64,000 bases of DNA from Aspidiotus rigidus (GCA_035079385.1 JAVHKY010000054.1:10145501-10209500), one strand, 5' to 3'; positions 23,801-31,025 are shown, counted from the stretch's first letter. The notes: generated by a model from the sequence alone, not told the origin. Numbers and translations are program-made.

Positions 23801-25262
23801 TTTCATACTTCTTGGACTTGGGATTATTTTCCAATTGTTGGACTTTGAAATATTTTTAACTGTTGGACTTGAATTATTTTCAAATTGTGGGACTTCAAAA
23901 TATTTTTGTACTTCTTGGACTTATAAAATTTTCATTTTCATTTCTAGGACTTTGAAATATTTTCAACTGTTGGACTTCGAATTATTTTGTTGGACTTTGA
24001 AATATGTATTTTCATACTTCTTGGACTTGGAATTATTTTCAAATTGTGGGACTTTAAAATATTTTCAACTTTTGGACTTGGAATTATTTTCCAATTGTTG
24101 GACTTTGAAATATGTATTTTCATACTTCTTGGACTTGGAATTATTTTCAAATTGTGGGACTTTGAAATATTTTCATACTTCTTGGACTTAGGATTATTTT
24201 CCATTTGTTAGACTTTGAACTATTTTTATACTTCTTGGACTTGTAAAATTTTTCATTTTCAATTCTTGGACTTTGTAATATTTTCAACTGTGGGAGACAA
24301 TCAAAAATGAAAAACTTTACAAGTCCAAGAAGTATGAAAATACATATTTCAAAGTCCAACAATTTAAAATTCAAAGTCGAACAGTTGAAAATCTTTCAAT
24401 GTTCAACATTTAAAATATTTCCAAGTCCAAGAATTGAAAATGAATAATTAATTGCCCTAGGTAGATATATTACATCATTTGTCAACTCAATAATTCGTCC
24501 ATCAATTTCTATTCCTCTTTTCTCTTCTCCATTTAATAAAATCTTCGTTTTTTCATCATACCTTCCAATTCCTCCATGCTTTTTGCTATAAAGACTATAT
24601 CGTCCGCAAAGCTCAGATGATTTAGATTTTGCTCATTTATATTTACTCCTTTACTATCGCATTTGAGCTGCTTAAAAAATCCCTCCAGTGCGGCTATGAT
24701 GATAGAGTATCACACTGTTTTATGCCTTTTTCTACCTTGAAGTAATCCACCGTTTTCCTAATCTGTTCTTCAGGTTCGTCAATTGAAATTCAACGGTAGC
24801 CGAAATCTCGAACTGGACAACATTCTCCTAGTCGGCGCCCAAACAGGCATTCTCATCTATAGTACGTTCACGATAATTGGTTGTCATTTCACCGAAGAGA
24901 AGAACACGCTTCTGGTACTGCTGACTGCATCCGCGTCTCTCGTGCAGACTTTCATTCAAACGCTGTTTATTCTGGATGCGTCTCGTCGGTCCTGCATCAC
25001 GCAAGAGCAAATTCGTAGAAAGCCCGGACGAGAAACGATCACATTTCTCCTAGTCAATAACCTGGCCATGTGGGCCATAAACACCTTAGAAAAGTCGAGA
25101 GCCGACTCACATCCGATACAATTACATTTTTATGGTTTGTGGGCTTGGACGATCATCACGCACGTTTCTATGCCTTTAGCCATATTTTACCGATTCCATT
25201 CGACGGTGTGTTTGTGCGAAATATGGAAACGGGCGTACAAAATTAAACACAGTTACTTATGA
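2721..25262 (+). CDS. Otopetrin-family proton channel gene (7 exons, 5' end missing)
   Basis: Otopetrins are membrane proton-selective channels; animal family members have 12 membrane segments in two six-helix halves. Seven exons (2721-2835, 10155-10251, 10535-10747, 18254-18414, 18486-18669, 19490-20004, 24774-25262) have AG/GT borders and compatible phases, giving about 590 codons with no internal stop and a TGA at 25260-25262. Family-like stretches include LSALYGKLLVVMGMAFP (segment 1), VAVTPATRMAFIFIQMYF (segment 4), RFGLMHMIGTNLSVWLNV (segment 5), HKGLFLGILFLV (segment 7) and WAWTIITHVSMPLAIFYRF (segment 12). No ATG exon was found: the first exon here begins with the last base of a codon, so an upstream exon must end with two codon bases, probably outside the window. 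Introns of 7.3, 7.5 and 4.8 kb are full of transposons, but the coding frame is intact. Which otopetrin paralogue this is cannot be told. Confidence 0.93.
2849..3145. mobile_element. hAT-type miniature element in first intron
   Basis: The termini TAGAGCCCTATAAATACGAG and its complement ending GGGCTCTA bound inverted repeats of about 60 bp. ATACAGA lies on both sides (2842-2848 and 3146-3152), a 7-8 bp target duplication. The TAGAG start fits the hAT terminal consensus and an 8-bp duplication is typical of hAT. No transposase is present. It sits 13 bp beyond the exon A donor. Confidence 0.8.
3146..4880. other. Intron sequence without recognised features
   Basis: AT-rich intron of the otopetrin gene. 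A stretch near 3848-3890 (CCATTCATCAATTACTTAAG) resembles a motif at 15671-15690, suggesting an old dispersed repeat. No coding signal was recognised. Confidence 0.5.
4890..5330 (+). pseudogene. Decayed Penelope-like element fragment (GIY-YIG region)
   Basis: One frame encodes LGRILRPFGFRPAFSDPTTV then ERLFVRLKDAAPSLE, the linker between reverse transcriptase and GIY-YIG endonuclease seen in the PLE copies near 28 kb. After a stop the frame resumes as SGVYRIACTDCN, the GVY start of the endonuclease. Later parts are broken by frameshifts (LENIE-like near 5245). No reverse transcriptase remains. Confidence 0.7.
5385..6510. repeat. Tandem satellite, unit 143-150 bp
   Basis: Seven to eight units. 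The word TTCACATTTTGTTCAAT recurs near 5539, 5682, 5831, 5974, 6124, 6267 and 6411. Each unit has a GTTCAAT-rich half and a G/C-tract half around AATGCAGCCCCCC. Most units carry GGTTCAAATCC or GGTTCGAATCC, which match the tRNA/SINE internal B box. Long open frames in several phases come from the lack of stops in the unit and are not genes. Confidence 0.92.
6696..6800. repeat. Fragment of the CCGGGTGG miniature-element family
   Basis: Begins CTGGGTGTGCCAAAAAGATG and shares the GTAAAAACGCAAAACG block with the full copies at 17.1, 48.1 and 51.3 kb. Only the first 100 bases or so are recognisable. Confidence 0.5.
6801..10154. other. Large intron, mostly featureless
   Basis: No gene recognised. 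A motif like GTCCATGGTTGTGGA recurs near 6891, 7080, 7218 and 7288, suggesting a small degenerate repeat. The rest is AT-rich intron up to the exon B acceptor. Confidence 0.5.
10155..10251 (+). CDS. Otopetrin exon B (membrane segment 2)
   Basis: Acceptor TGTTTCAG ends at 10154. The exon reads VYYLYLYIGSMLFLCYMYTM followed by LCKMTSSNSVDK and then one base of a split codon. Donor GTGAGC at 10252 was chosen because its phase lets the exon join the next one as a serine codon, continuing a serine-rich cytoplasmic linker. The frame stays open beyond the donor to about 10559, which makes the exon look longer than it is. Confidence 0.85.
10535..10747 (+). CDS. Otopetrin exon C (serine-rich linker, start of segment 3)
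   Basis: Acceptor TTTTTACAG ends at 10534 and donor GTAATC follows 10747. It encodes a serine-rich stretch (SSSSSDIENSSSSSRSSSS), then a basic linker with NANKLKSKYFTQ, and ends in HFGSFYLRMGAV, which continues directly into AFGIGSMIYSGLEIGQYFE of the next exon. Its 213 bases are 2 + 70 codons + 1, matching both neighbours. Confidence 0.85.
10954..11232. mobile_element. hAT-like miniature element (CAGGGTGGCCAGTTT ends)
   Basis: Starts CAGGGTGGCCAGTTT and ends AACTGGCCACCTTC, so the ends are inverted. Inside, AGTCAGGGAATTTT-type phrases recur three or four times. The CAGGG terminus fits hAT. A clean 8-bp duplication was not seen. Confidence 0.6.
11430..11467 (-). ncRNA. Hammerhead ribozyme-like motif in PLE terminus (left copy)
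   Basis: On the - strand: ACAA, CTGATGA (11457-11463), a short GG/CC stem II with an extra U, GAAA (11440-11443), a 2-bp stem III and UC, then UUGU, which pairs with the initial ACAA. This is the layout of a minimal type I hammerhead. PLEs are known to carry such ribozymes. Activity is not shown; stem II is weak. Confidence 0.55.
11833..12042 (-). pseudogene. PLE GIY-YIG endonuclease domain, partial
   Basis: The - strand reads VYKLRCEQCEGIYISETGRK then FEIRNKEHKKS and continues to about residue 69. This is the GIY-YIG endonuclease of Penelope-like elements, with GIYISETG in place of the usual IYIGETS-like box. A frameshift between 12042 and 12229 separates it from the reverse transcriptase. 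In active elements this domain nicks target DNA. Confidence 0.75.
12229..13110 (-). pseudogene. PLE reverse transcriptase, broken
   Basis: Read on the - strand from about 13110: TPQSDYPMRPLVNSIQSP, KLISFDVANMFGSIPKEELL, then RGLAMGSLLSPILAEIFMND, the PLE form of reverse transcriptase motifs A to C-flanking. A frame break near 12611 separates this from VEKGNETINYLDLTLTMEYN at 12229-12600. The expected catalytic DD region falls at the break. The element's N-terminal part was replaced by the inverted terminal copy at the right. Confidence 0.8.
13465..13982. mobile_element. hAT miniature element with perfect 8-bp target duplication
   Basis: Bounded by CAGGGATAGAAAGCGG at the left and AACTTTCCATCCTCG at the right, with AGTGAACC directly on both sides (13457-13464 and 13983-13990). 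It interrupts the right terminal copy of the PLE, so it is younger than the PLE. The interior is rich in AAGCTTAGGCTT-like words. A second copy lies at 20901. Confidence 0.9.
14082..14119 (+). ncRNA. Hammerhead ribozyme-like motif in PLE terminus (right copy)
   Basis: Same motif as at 11430-11467 but on the + strand: ACAA 14082-14085, CTGATGA 14086-14092, GAAA 14106-14109, predicted cleavage after C14115, closing UUGU 14116-14119. The two copies agree at every core base although the surrounding element is decayed. Confidence 0.55.
14281..14431. repeat. Degenerate direct repeat, copy 1
   Basis: About 150 bp containing GTAGCACTAAACTCGCAGAT and GTTTTTGTTGCCGTGTAC matches 18021-18181 in the same orientation. 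No coding sense was found. It may be an old duplication or a dispersed repeat. Confidence 0.6.
14626..16962. mobile_element. 2.3 kb terminal-inverted-repeat element without recognised gene
   Basis: The first 110 bp or so (CATTT, G-run, ATAAAGCTTCACTTCAGGA, TACTTACTACAAAA, GAAGAGTAG) match the reverse complement of 16862-16962. The interior repeats phrases such as GAGATATTTGCAAAAAATTG and is AT-rich. No transposase was recognised, so it is probably non-autonomous. No target duplication was identified. Confidence 0.7.
17141..17697. mobile_element. CCGGGTGG-family miniature element, copy 1
   Basis: Terminal inverted repeats GGGTGAGGCCAAAAGATG and CATCTTTCGGCCTCACCC. Length (about 557 bp) and interior (CGCAAAAACGCAAAATGTTA, TTTTGGTCCATAACTCAG) match copies at 48131 and 51320. 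No coding capacity is recognised. Confidence 0.8.
18021..18181. repeat. Degenerate direct repeat, copy 2
   Basis: Matches 14281-14431 (GTAGCACTTAAACTCGCAGA, GTTTTTGTTGCGATGTACCC). It ends about 70 bp before the otopetrin exon D acceptor. The 2.3 kb element and a miniature element lie between the two copies. Confidence 0.6.
18254..18414 (+). CDS. Otopetrin exon D (segments 3-4)
   Basis: Acceptor TTCCTCAG ends at 18253 and donor GTAAGT begins at 18415. It reads AFGIGSMIYSGLEIGQYFEL and then VLVAVTPATRMAFIFIQMYF with IFLNEE, among the most family-typical stretches of the channel. Two bases complete the split codon from exon C, followed by 53 codons. Confidence 0.93.
18486..18669 (+). CDS. Otopetrin exon E (segment 5)
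   Basis: Acceptor TTTTCAG ends at 18485 and donor GTAAGT begins at 18670. It encodes QQMKVTRHRVFSRFGLMHMI and then GTNLSVWLNVLIQETKHEIL. The intron before it is only 71 bp. It ends with one base of a codon completed by exon F. Confidence 0.92.
19490..20004 (+). CDS. Otopetrin exon F (segments 6-8)
   Basis: Acceptor GGTTTCAG ends at 19489 and donor GTAAGT begins at 20005. It encodes an extracellular-type loop with several NxS/T sites, segment 6 (IEYSLICAAILYVMWRN), a variable linker, segment 7 (GLFLGILFLVLTIISLILFF) and segment 8 (NICELSLYALSTFGSFVGMI). The 171 codons are open. The frame also reads through upstream intron from 19468, but the splice site fixes the start. Confidence 0.92.
20168..20385. 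mobile_element. TAGGGCTTTTCC foldback element, copy 1
   Basis: A 218-bp element whose arms of about 90 bp are reverse complements. Outer ends are TAGGGCTTTTCCATGTCGGC and GCCGACATGGAAAAGCCCTA. A second copy lies at 61524-61734. TAGGG fits hAT-like termini, but no clear duplication was seen. Open frames inside are mirror images of the arms, not genes. Confidence 0.85.
20640..20773. mobile_element. GTGACC foldback element, copy 1
   Basis: 134 bp with 25-bp perfect terminal inverted repeats GTGACCCCGTCTACAGAAAC... and an inner hairpin around GATCAGGAGGAAAGGATC. AAAT flanks both sides (20636-20639 and 20774-20777), a 4-bp target duplication. Confidence 0.8.
20901..21417. mobile_element. hAT miniature element, same family as 13465
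   Basis: Begins CAGGGATGAAAAGCGG and ends AACTTTCCATCCCTG. The flanks CCTATTTC (20893-20900) and CCTATTTT (21418-21425) are an 8-bp duplication with one change. The interior closely matches 13465-13982, including AAGCTGTTGCTCAATGACT. Confidence 0.88.
21418..22250. other. Intron sequence, no feature recognised
   Basis: Overlapping open frames on both strands at 21523-21901 are mutually exclusive and match nothing known. No inverted repeats were seen. Confidence 0.4.
22252..22479. mobile_element. Foldback element (GCTCGAG ends)
   Basis: Arms 22252-22320 and 22411-22479 are imperfect reverse complements over 69 bp (GCTCGAGAGTGAGTAAAATG ... and ...CATTTTACCTGCTCTCGAGC), with a 90-bp unpaired centre. 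Confidence 0.75.
22775..23147. mobile_element. hAT-like miniature element with AAGC-rich interior
   Basis: Ends CAGAGTTGGAAAGC and GCTCTCCAACTCTG are inverted. The interior is dominated by AAAGCTGAAAGC and AAGCCGAAAGCC words, which make a spurious open frame at 22906-23118. CAGAG fits hAT. No matching flanks were found. Confidence 0.6.
23310..24425. repeat. TTGGACTT tandem satellite
   Basis: Direct repeats built from a 30-40 bp module (TTGTTGGACTTTGAAATATT and TTCTTGGACTTGGAATTATT) arranged in longer alternating units. At about 24300-24425 the same words appear in reverse complement (AAGTCCAAGAAGTATG), so a short inverted block closes the array. Open frames with periodic LDFEICIFILLGLELFS-like text are artefacts. 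Confidence 0.9.
24430..24772 (-). pseudogene. RTE-type LINE reverse transcriptase fragment
   Basis: The - strand encodes TVDYFKVEKGIKQCDTLS, then AALEGFFKQLKCDSKGVNIN and LNHLSFADDIVFIAKSMEEL, then IEIDGRIIELTN after a frameshift. FADD is the catalytic box; the arrangement fits RTE-like LINEs. The fragment runs up to the exon G acceptor, and the sense-strand polypyrimidine tract appears to be the complement of its coding sequence. Confidence 0.75.
24774..25262 (+). CDS. Otopetrin exon G (segments 9-12 and stop)
   Basis: Acceptor TTCTTCAG ends at 24773. The 162 codons plus stop begin VRQLKFNGSRNLELDNILLV and include segments 9 (GAQTGILIYSTFTIIG), 10 (LLVLLTASASLVQTFIQTLF), 11 (TITFLLVNNLAMWAINTLEK) and 12. 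The protein ends CEIWKRAYKIKHSYL. The acceptor lies at the edge of a LINE fragment on the other strand. Confidence 0.95.
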   Translation, partial: VRQLKFNGSRNLELDNILLVGAQTGILIYSTFTIIGCHFTEEKNTLLVLLTASASLVQTFIQTLFILDASRRSCITQEQIRRKPGRETITFLLVNNLAMWAINTLEKSRADSHPIQLHFYGLWAWTIITHVSMPLAIFYRFHSTVCLCEIWKRAYKIKHSYL

Positions 25263-25344
25263 CACGAGGTCGGATGAACCTCGGTACTTACACTCTGTAG
25301 TCCATGTTTGTTTGCGACGATGCTAAGTAATTGTTGAGGAAAAG

Positions 25345-25350
25345 AATAAA
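25345..25350 (+). terminator. Candidate polyadenylation signal of the otopetrin gene
   Basis: AATAAA lies 83 bases after the TGA, the first such hexamer in the 3' flank. The region after it is AT-rich and shows no other gene. The cleavage site cannot be placed from sequence alone. Confidence 0.5.
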
Positions 25351-26956
25351 AATTATCGTTTATACGCCAGTGTAATAATATTTCTTACTACGATATGAAA
25401 TATACGAAATCATCCTACGCTGTATTTAGATAGTGTAACCTAGATATTATTCAGAATTCGTTTGGGGCTTCTATTTTCGCGCCTTTCGTGGCGGCAGCTG
25501 TTCTATATGCACGAAGTCTTGTATTGCATTTCTTTCTTTAGGATGCTTAATGATATAATGATCTTCGTCGTCGCACCCACGTGTTACTAAATCGCTTCGA
25601 AGCATTCTGAAATGATTATTTCTCAATGTAATATTATAAACACCTTGAAATACTGAAATATTAATTTCGACGTATCCGACGCGAAAGAATAACGAGTGGT
25701 AACGCCTTTGTGTGTAATTAATTCAACGTATAGCCGTGATTGTCGATCGCGATTGTGCCATAAAAACGTATTGTTTTTTTGAAAGAAATCACTTTACGCT
25801 GTCGCTTGAAAGAAGAAACAAGCAATGATCGGACAATGGACGATTTGAGGGAGCTCTGAATACCCCATGTAAACTGCATCCGCGGCGAGGGTTAAAAAGT
25901 ACGTATTATGGGGTAATGAATGAAGACTGAACACCCTTCTCATATGCTTTCCGCGCGATTCAATGCCGCTCGTCATTTCTCATTTGATCGGTCCTCAATG
26001 CGAACGCGCTTCTGTTCATCACGCGGAGATCGAATTGTTTACGCGCTGTTTGTACTGTGTGCCTTATCTGTTTGTCGTGAGTTGCGGTTAAAGAAAAATT
26101 GCTCCTTATCTTGAATGTGTGTTGGTGAAATGCTCTCGGTGAGTACAAAATTATCGTATGAGATTATTTCGTAGTGTAAATGTGGAACAAGCTTAAAAAT
26201 TTCGCTAGAATATGCCCATTTTGTTCGAAAAAAATGAAGGATCTTCTTTCAAAAGTGAATTTTTGGCAAAATTGCATTTCAAAAGTCGCGGCTCTTCATC
26301 AGTTTATTCGGTGCATGAAGGATAATGAAGAAAGAGAAAACGATTTACCTGACCGTTTTCGAGTCGAGAAGTTGGACACTAGTTTCTCATCGATGATATA
26401 TTCAAACTCATAAGTGTGTGCAGCAAATCAAGAAGAAAAGACCAGTAAACATTCAGTGGAGACAAGTCAGTCTCGTAGTATTTGAAAGTTCTGCCTCCCA
26501 CGCATGAGTCTGTAAAATACCGCTCTCTGCGATCGTGGACCCTTAAAGCCGCGAGGTGATATCTTGAAGTGGTGTTCAAAATGAAAGGATCTTAAAATTG
26601 GGTTTCTGAGGGAGAGCATAGATGTACACCTTATTTACGCGACTCGTAAATCTTTGGCGTCACAACGTGTGTCCAGATGTTGCGTTTAACCCCTTAAGAC
26701 ACATGAAAACATATTTTCCAGGTGCCAAGCCGCCAATTTTTGTATCTAGATTTGATAACAAGTAAATCTTTGAGTAAGAAAGACTGATTTATTTTGAGGC
26801 CGCCCCTTAAAACTGATTAAAGTCACTCCCTCAAACGTGAATCTTAAATAACAGGTTTCCTGCTCTCAAATTAATACGTACTTGTATATTATTGCAATTA
26901 TGGTTGATCATTATTGATACAAAGGTTGTACTCTACAAGAGAGGAACCACACTAAT
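25351..26956. other. 3' flank of otopetrin, no gene recognised
   Basis: Single-copy-looking sequence with short open frames (for example 26180-26413) that match nothing recognisable. It has fewer repeats than the surrounding DNA. Confidence 0.5.
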
Positions 26957-27640
26957 CACAGCCGCTAAGATCTTTCCTTTCGATTAAAAAACCATCTTCG
27001 GAGCTCGAACGAACGAAAGCGACTAATCCAACAAAAATGAAGACAGAGAAACCAACTTGAGGATCATGATTGAACCAGCGAGTCATCGAAGTGTGAATCA
27101 TTCTCATATTCTCGCTCAATCAGACCCTCATCAGGAATATACCTGTCTAAGACGGTGAAGTCTTCATTATTCCGGTGACGCAAGATTTCAATATTTTCTA
27201 AAGCCATACGTTTGAAGAATGAGTTTTCCCTAAGGAGGAGGGTACCAGACTCCTCTTTGACTCTGTGGCCACTTTCGATAAGGTGATCGGCAAAGGCCGA
27301 CTCACCCAAGTTACCCTTCTTCCAAGCTTTTTTATGCTCATCGATTCTTATTTGAAGCTGAAAGCCAGTCATTCCTATATAAACACCAGGGCATTTGTTG
27401 CAGGCTATGCTGTAAACACCACTCCGCTCGGCTAGGGGAATAGGGTCCTTTAATTTTACAAATAAACTTTTTACCGTGTTGGTATTCTAACATGCCGGAC
27501 GGAACCCGAAAGGTCTAAACACACGGCTCAACTTCAAGGAAAATCTGCCCAGGTAAGGAAGTCTAATCTAACATTTCCTCCTATCTAGGTCTGAATCCCT
27601 GGAGAGGAAGGTGGTAGAATCGGGGCTTTTTCTATACGTT
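26957..27640 (-). pseudogene. PLE copy 1: 3' part with GIY-YIG domain
   Basis: The - strand reads FRPFGFRPA, a stop, LFVKLKDPIPLAERSGVYSI, then ACNKCPGVYIGMTG and IRIDEHKKAWKKGNLGESAF to about 27064. GVY and VYIG form the endonuclease signature. It lacks the reverse transcriptase. A hammerhead-like segment (CGAAGA-T-GGTT-TTTT-AATC-GAAA) lies at about 26965-27005 on the same strand. It is more diverged from the neighbouring copies than they are from each other. Confidence 0.8.
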
Positions 27641-27730
27641 CCTCAAGGTTACGGCTATCCATGGTAAAAGCGAAAAACGAATACTCCGAAAGGAGAGTAA
27701 ACAATGCAAACCGCAGAAAAATATAAGACG

Positions 27731-27765
27731 ACGAGCGCTTTCGGTTAATAAACCATCTTCAAGCC
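27731..27765 (-). ncRNA. Hammerhead-like motif at PLE copy 2 tail (degenerate)
   Basis: On the - strand: TTGAAGA, an extra T, GGTT-TATT-AACC hairpin, GAAA, then GCGCTCGTC. This is the hammerhead layout with stem II intact, but core position C3 is U, which should impair cleavage. The same variant occurs in both arms of the palindrome at 55.3-56.2 kb. Confidence 0.35.
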
Positions 27766-27849
27766 TGAAATGAAAGCAACTGACGAACAGAAAAGAAGAG
27801 CAAGCTATTAGGATTGTCCAAACGAAAATCGCGGTGTGAATCATAAACC

Positions 27850-29800
27850 AGTTCGATCAGGCCATCTTCCGGAATGTACGAGTTGAGTACAGTGATACCG
27901 TCGGTGTTTAGATGACGCATTGTCTCTATGTGCTCGGGGGCGATGCGCTCACGATAGGAATTCTCCTTATGGAGGAGCTTTTCGGATCCCTCGCGGAAGC
28001 TGTGGCCATGTTTATTAAATTATCAGCAAAAGCTGACTCCCCTAAGTGTCCCTTCTTCAAAGACTTCTGGTGCTCAGCTACTCTAACTTTCATTTGGCGG
28101 CTGGTCTCACCAATATAAAACCCTCCACAATTCCCACATTCCAACTTGTAAACACCACTCCTCTCATCAACAGATATGGTGTCCTTCAATCTCACAAACA
28201 ACCTCTTGACTTTGGTAGGGTTGCAAAACGCGGGTCTGAAGCCAAACGGTCGGAGGGCCCGACCCAATTCGAGGGAGAACCTTCCCAAGAAAGGGAGACT
28301 GATCCAACACAAACGGCGATCACTGATCATGTCTCGGGGTAGGGAGGTGGTGGAATCAAGAAGGCTCCTCCGAACCATCACGTCAATATCGACATTGACC
28401 CCATTCACTCTGGCCAGATGTTTTATTGTGAGTAACTCTTTCTTGAAGGCAGACTGACTAAAAGGAATACGAGTCAGTCTGTGAACTAGGCTGTGAAAAG
28501 CAGTCATCTTATGAGCAACAGGACCGAACGAACCTCCGTGGACTAAAACATCGGTTGTAGTATCTTTCCTGTAAATTCCAAACTTATGGATACCGTCTAT
28601 TATAGAGATCGATAAATCCAAAAAATAATGGAAAATACCCCTATTTCCAATGTAAATTTGATGGAAAGGTACCAGGAATTGAGATCCCTCAGAAACTCAC
28701 CAAGGAGATCTGGGGGACCAGTCCAGGTGCCAATAGTGAATATGATTAAGTAACACCTGGTTCGAGGAAAAGAGGTCAAGTTCAAACTTAGACATGAAAA
28801 TTCCGGAGATGAGAGAGCCTAAAGGTGATCCAATAGGGATCCCTACTTCATCAGGAAACTCGAAAAATTTTCCTTCAAATTTACAGTAGTTGGGGGGACC
28901 AGCAAATATTCAGAAGATAGGAAAATTCCTGAAGCTCATTGTGAGGAATATTGGCTTTGACGAGTAGCTCACCCATACGCTGGATAGTAGCAGCCTTAGG
29001 AATATTCGGGAACAAACCAACAACATCAAACGAACAGATGGTCGTTCCCGGGGGGGAAGACTTACACCCTTCAGAACGTCAGTTAAAGAGGCCGAATTCA
29101 AGACCGAATGAGGAGATTCATAATCAATGCGATTTTTGAACCAACGGTCCAGGAATTTGGCAAGGAGGTAGGTGGGGGAGGAGACGAAAGGAACAACGGG
29201 TCGCATCAGGGTATTGTTCTTATGCACTTTGAGCAGCCCGTAGAGGAGGGGGACGGGGTGGGGTTTGGAACAAGGAGGGCTTTTTTCGAAGCAGGAGTTT
29301 TGATAATAACCTCACTCCTGTTGATGACACTCCTAACTTCTTTAACGTGCTTAGGAAAACTGAAATTCTCACTCTCTTTAGCACCACACTGCTGGAGGAC
29401 TTCATGGACCTTAGAAGAATAGGCCGACTTCTCCATCACAACAACAGCATTGCCCTTGTCAGCCTTAATGACGATTAAATCTCCCTCTTTCATCTTCCTC
29501 TTCAAACCTTGAATCACTCCTCCCAATTTATTACTCATGCGAGGGAGGGGGTTTTTACGGACTAATTCGGCACAAACTTTCTGGGTATTAAAACCAGGAC
29601 CAATTTTAACTGCAAGATCCGCAACAACATTCGCCAAGGTTTCATCCTTCTTGAGGGGAGGTAAACTGAATTTCAAACCTTTCTCAAGGAGGGCAGTTTT
29701 GTCACTATTAAACACTACCTGACTATTATTTATGAGGGGGGGGGGGGAGATGGAATTTATGAACGACAACACCGGCACTCACTCCTTCCTCAACCACCTC
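27850..29800 (-). pseudogene. PLE copy 2 polyprotein remnant (RT + GIY-YIG)
   Basis: Coding remnants lie in at least four frames: 29206-29778, 28910-29227, 28600-28785 and 27926-28621. In PLEs one protein joins reverse transcriptase to a GIY-YIG nickase that primes target-site copying. The order and spacing are those of a full PLE. The segment LGRALRPFGFRPAFCNPTKV connects the two domains as in the fragment at 4.9 kb. Confidence 0.8.
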
Positions 29801-30035
29801 ATTATCAACCTTCATTAGGGAGGACAACTTCTTATTTTTCTTTTAAATTGACGTCCCGCATAAAGTAATCAAACTCAAGGGGGAGGAGCATACCGGAGAG
29901 TCTCGAATGGACCACAAGGTTTAATCTAGTCGTAATATTAAATTTACTATACCATCTTCGCAACCCTGTTCTTATTCACTTTTCCCTCGTATAATTTTCC
30001 AGATTCTTAGTCGTGTTCTTTAGCAACCGTAGAGG

Positions 30036-30850
30036 AGGAGGGGGGGGGGGGGGGGGTACAGGGTTACGTTCCAAAATTGCTTTTTCTGTAAGTGGACTCT
30101 TGATAATAAATTCACGATTTTCCTCACCTCTTTAACAAACTGAGGGAAACAGGAAAGGCTATTTTCCTTGGCTCTACATTGTTTTGGCACATCATGAACA
30201 CCGGAAACATAGGAGGACTTTTCCATAATTACTACAGCGTTGCTTTTATCTGTCTCAGTAATGATTAATCCTTCCTCCCTGACCTTCCTCTTTAAGCCTT
30301 TTATCGCCACAATACAGGTATTACCCATATAAGGAGGGAGGGGGGAAGTACTGCCTACCATTTCGGCGCACATTTTTTTTGATCTTCACACCAGGTCCAA
30401 TCTGGATTGTCAAGTCAGCTACAACATTAGCAAGAGTCCCTTTGTTCTTAAGAGGGAGGAGGCTAAATTTCAACCCTTTCCCCAACAGGTTCACCTCATC
30501 AGAATTAAGTATTGATGATTCGCGGCTGGAATTGCTGGACTATTTTATCTCCAGTACAGTCTTTTTTTCTCAGCCATAGTTTAGAACTCTGGAGGGAGGC
30601 AAGTTGGCAATTCTTCTTTTCTTTCAGATTCCGTTCAAAAACCGCGAGTCACCATTAACCGATACTATAAATGATTCGAACGCACCAGGGTGAAGGAGGG
30701 CAGAAAGCCTTGAATGAACCAGCAGATTAAGTCTTGTAGAGACGTTCATCTGTCCGTACCACCTCCTAAGTTCTGTTCTTATCCATTTGACCTGCTCTCC
30801 TCAATTCGAAGTGCTCCTTCTCTTTACAGTCGAAACTTCTTCAAGTCACA
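30036..30850 (-). pseudogene. PLE copy 3: N-terminal fragment
   Basis: The - strand encodes a second N-terminal region, including IKGLKRKVREEGLIITETDK and SNAVVIMEKSSYVSGVHDV at 30020-30373, homologous to but clearly different from 29206-29778 of copy 2. Upstream sequence to about 30850 parallels that of copy 2 at 29800-30000. It stops where copy 2 begins, giving a head-to-tail arrangement. Confidence 0.7.
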
Positions 30851-31025
30851 AAAATAGGTCAGTGCCTCCTCTTCCTTGGATGTCTATACTCAACTTAATT
30901 TATTTCAAGCTCCTAGAGCAGATAAGAACTTTTACCTCCTGGGATACCAGTCTCCTTCAGAAAGTTTTCAAAGTAGGTCGAAGTGTCCTTCTCAGATTCC
31001 TGTGGTTATTTTCGAGAATTTTTTC

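Larger units (their letters stand above)
27641..30035 (-). mobile_element. PLE copy 2: near-complete, decayed
   Basis: From right to left on the - strand: an N-terminal region ending near 29206 with GLKFSLPPLKKDETLANVVA and IVIKADKGNAVVVMEKSAYS; reverse transcriptase motifs in broken frames (TLMRPVVPFVSSPTYLLAKF near 29190, WTGPPDLLGEFLRDLNS near 28720, FGPVAHKMTAFHSLVHRL near 28520); and GIY-YIG at 27926-28180 (RSGVYKLECGNCGGFYIGET). Several frameshifts make it non-functional. Its 3' boundary near 27664 is followed by ATGGATAGCCGTAACCTT, which also follows the PLE tail at 56230. Confidence 0.85.

Noticed and set aside
23438..24374. Open frames rich in phenylalanine, leucine and isoleucine that look like membrane proteins
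   Set aside because: Satellite translation of TTGGACTTTGAAATATT-type words on both strands.
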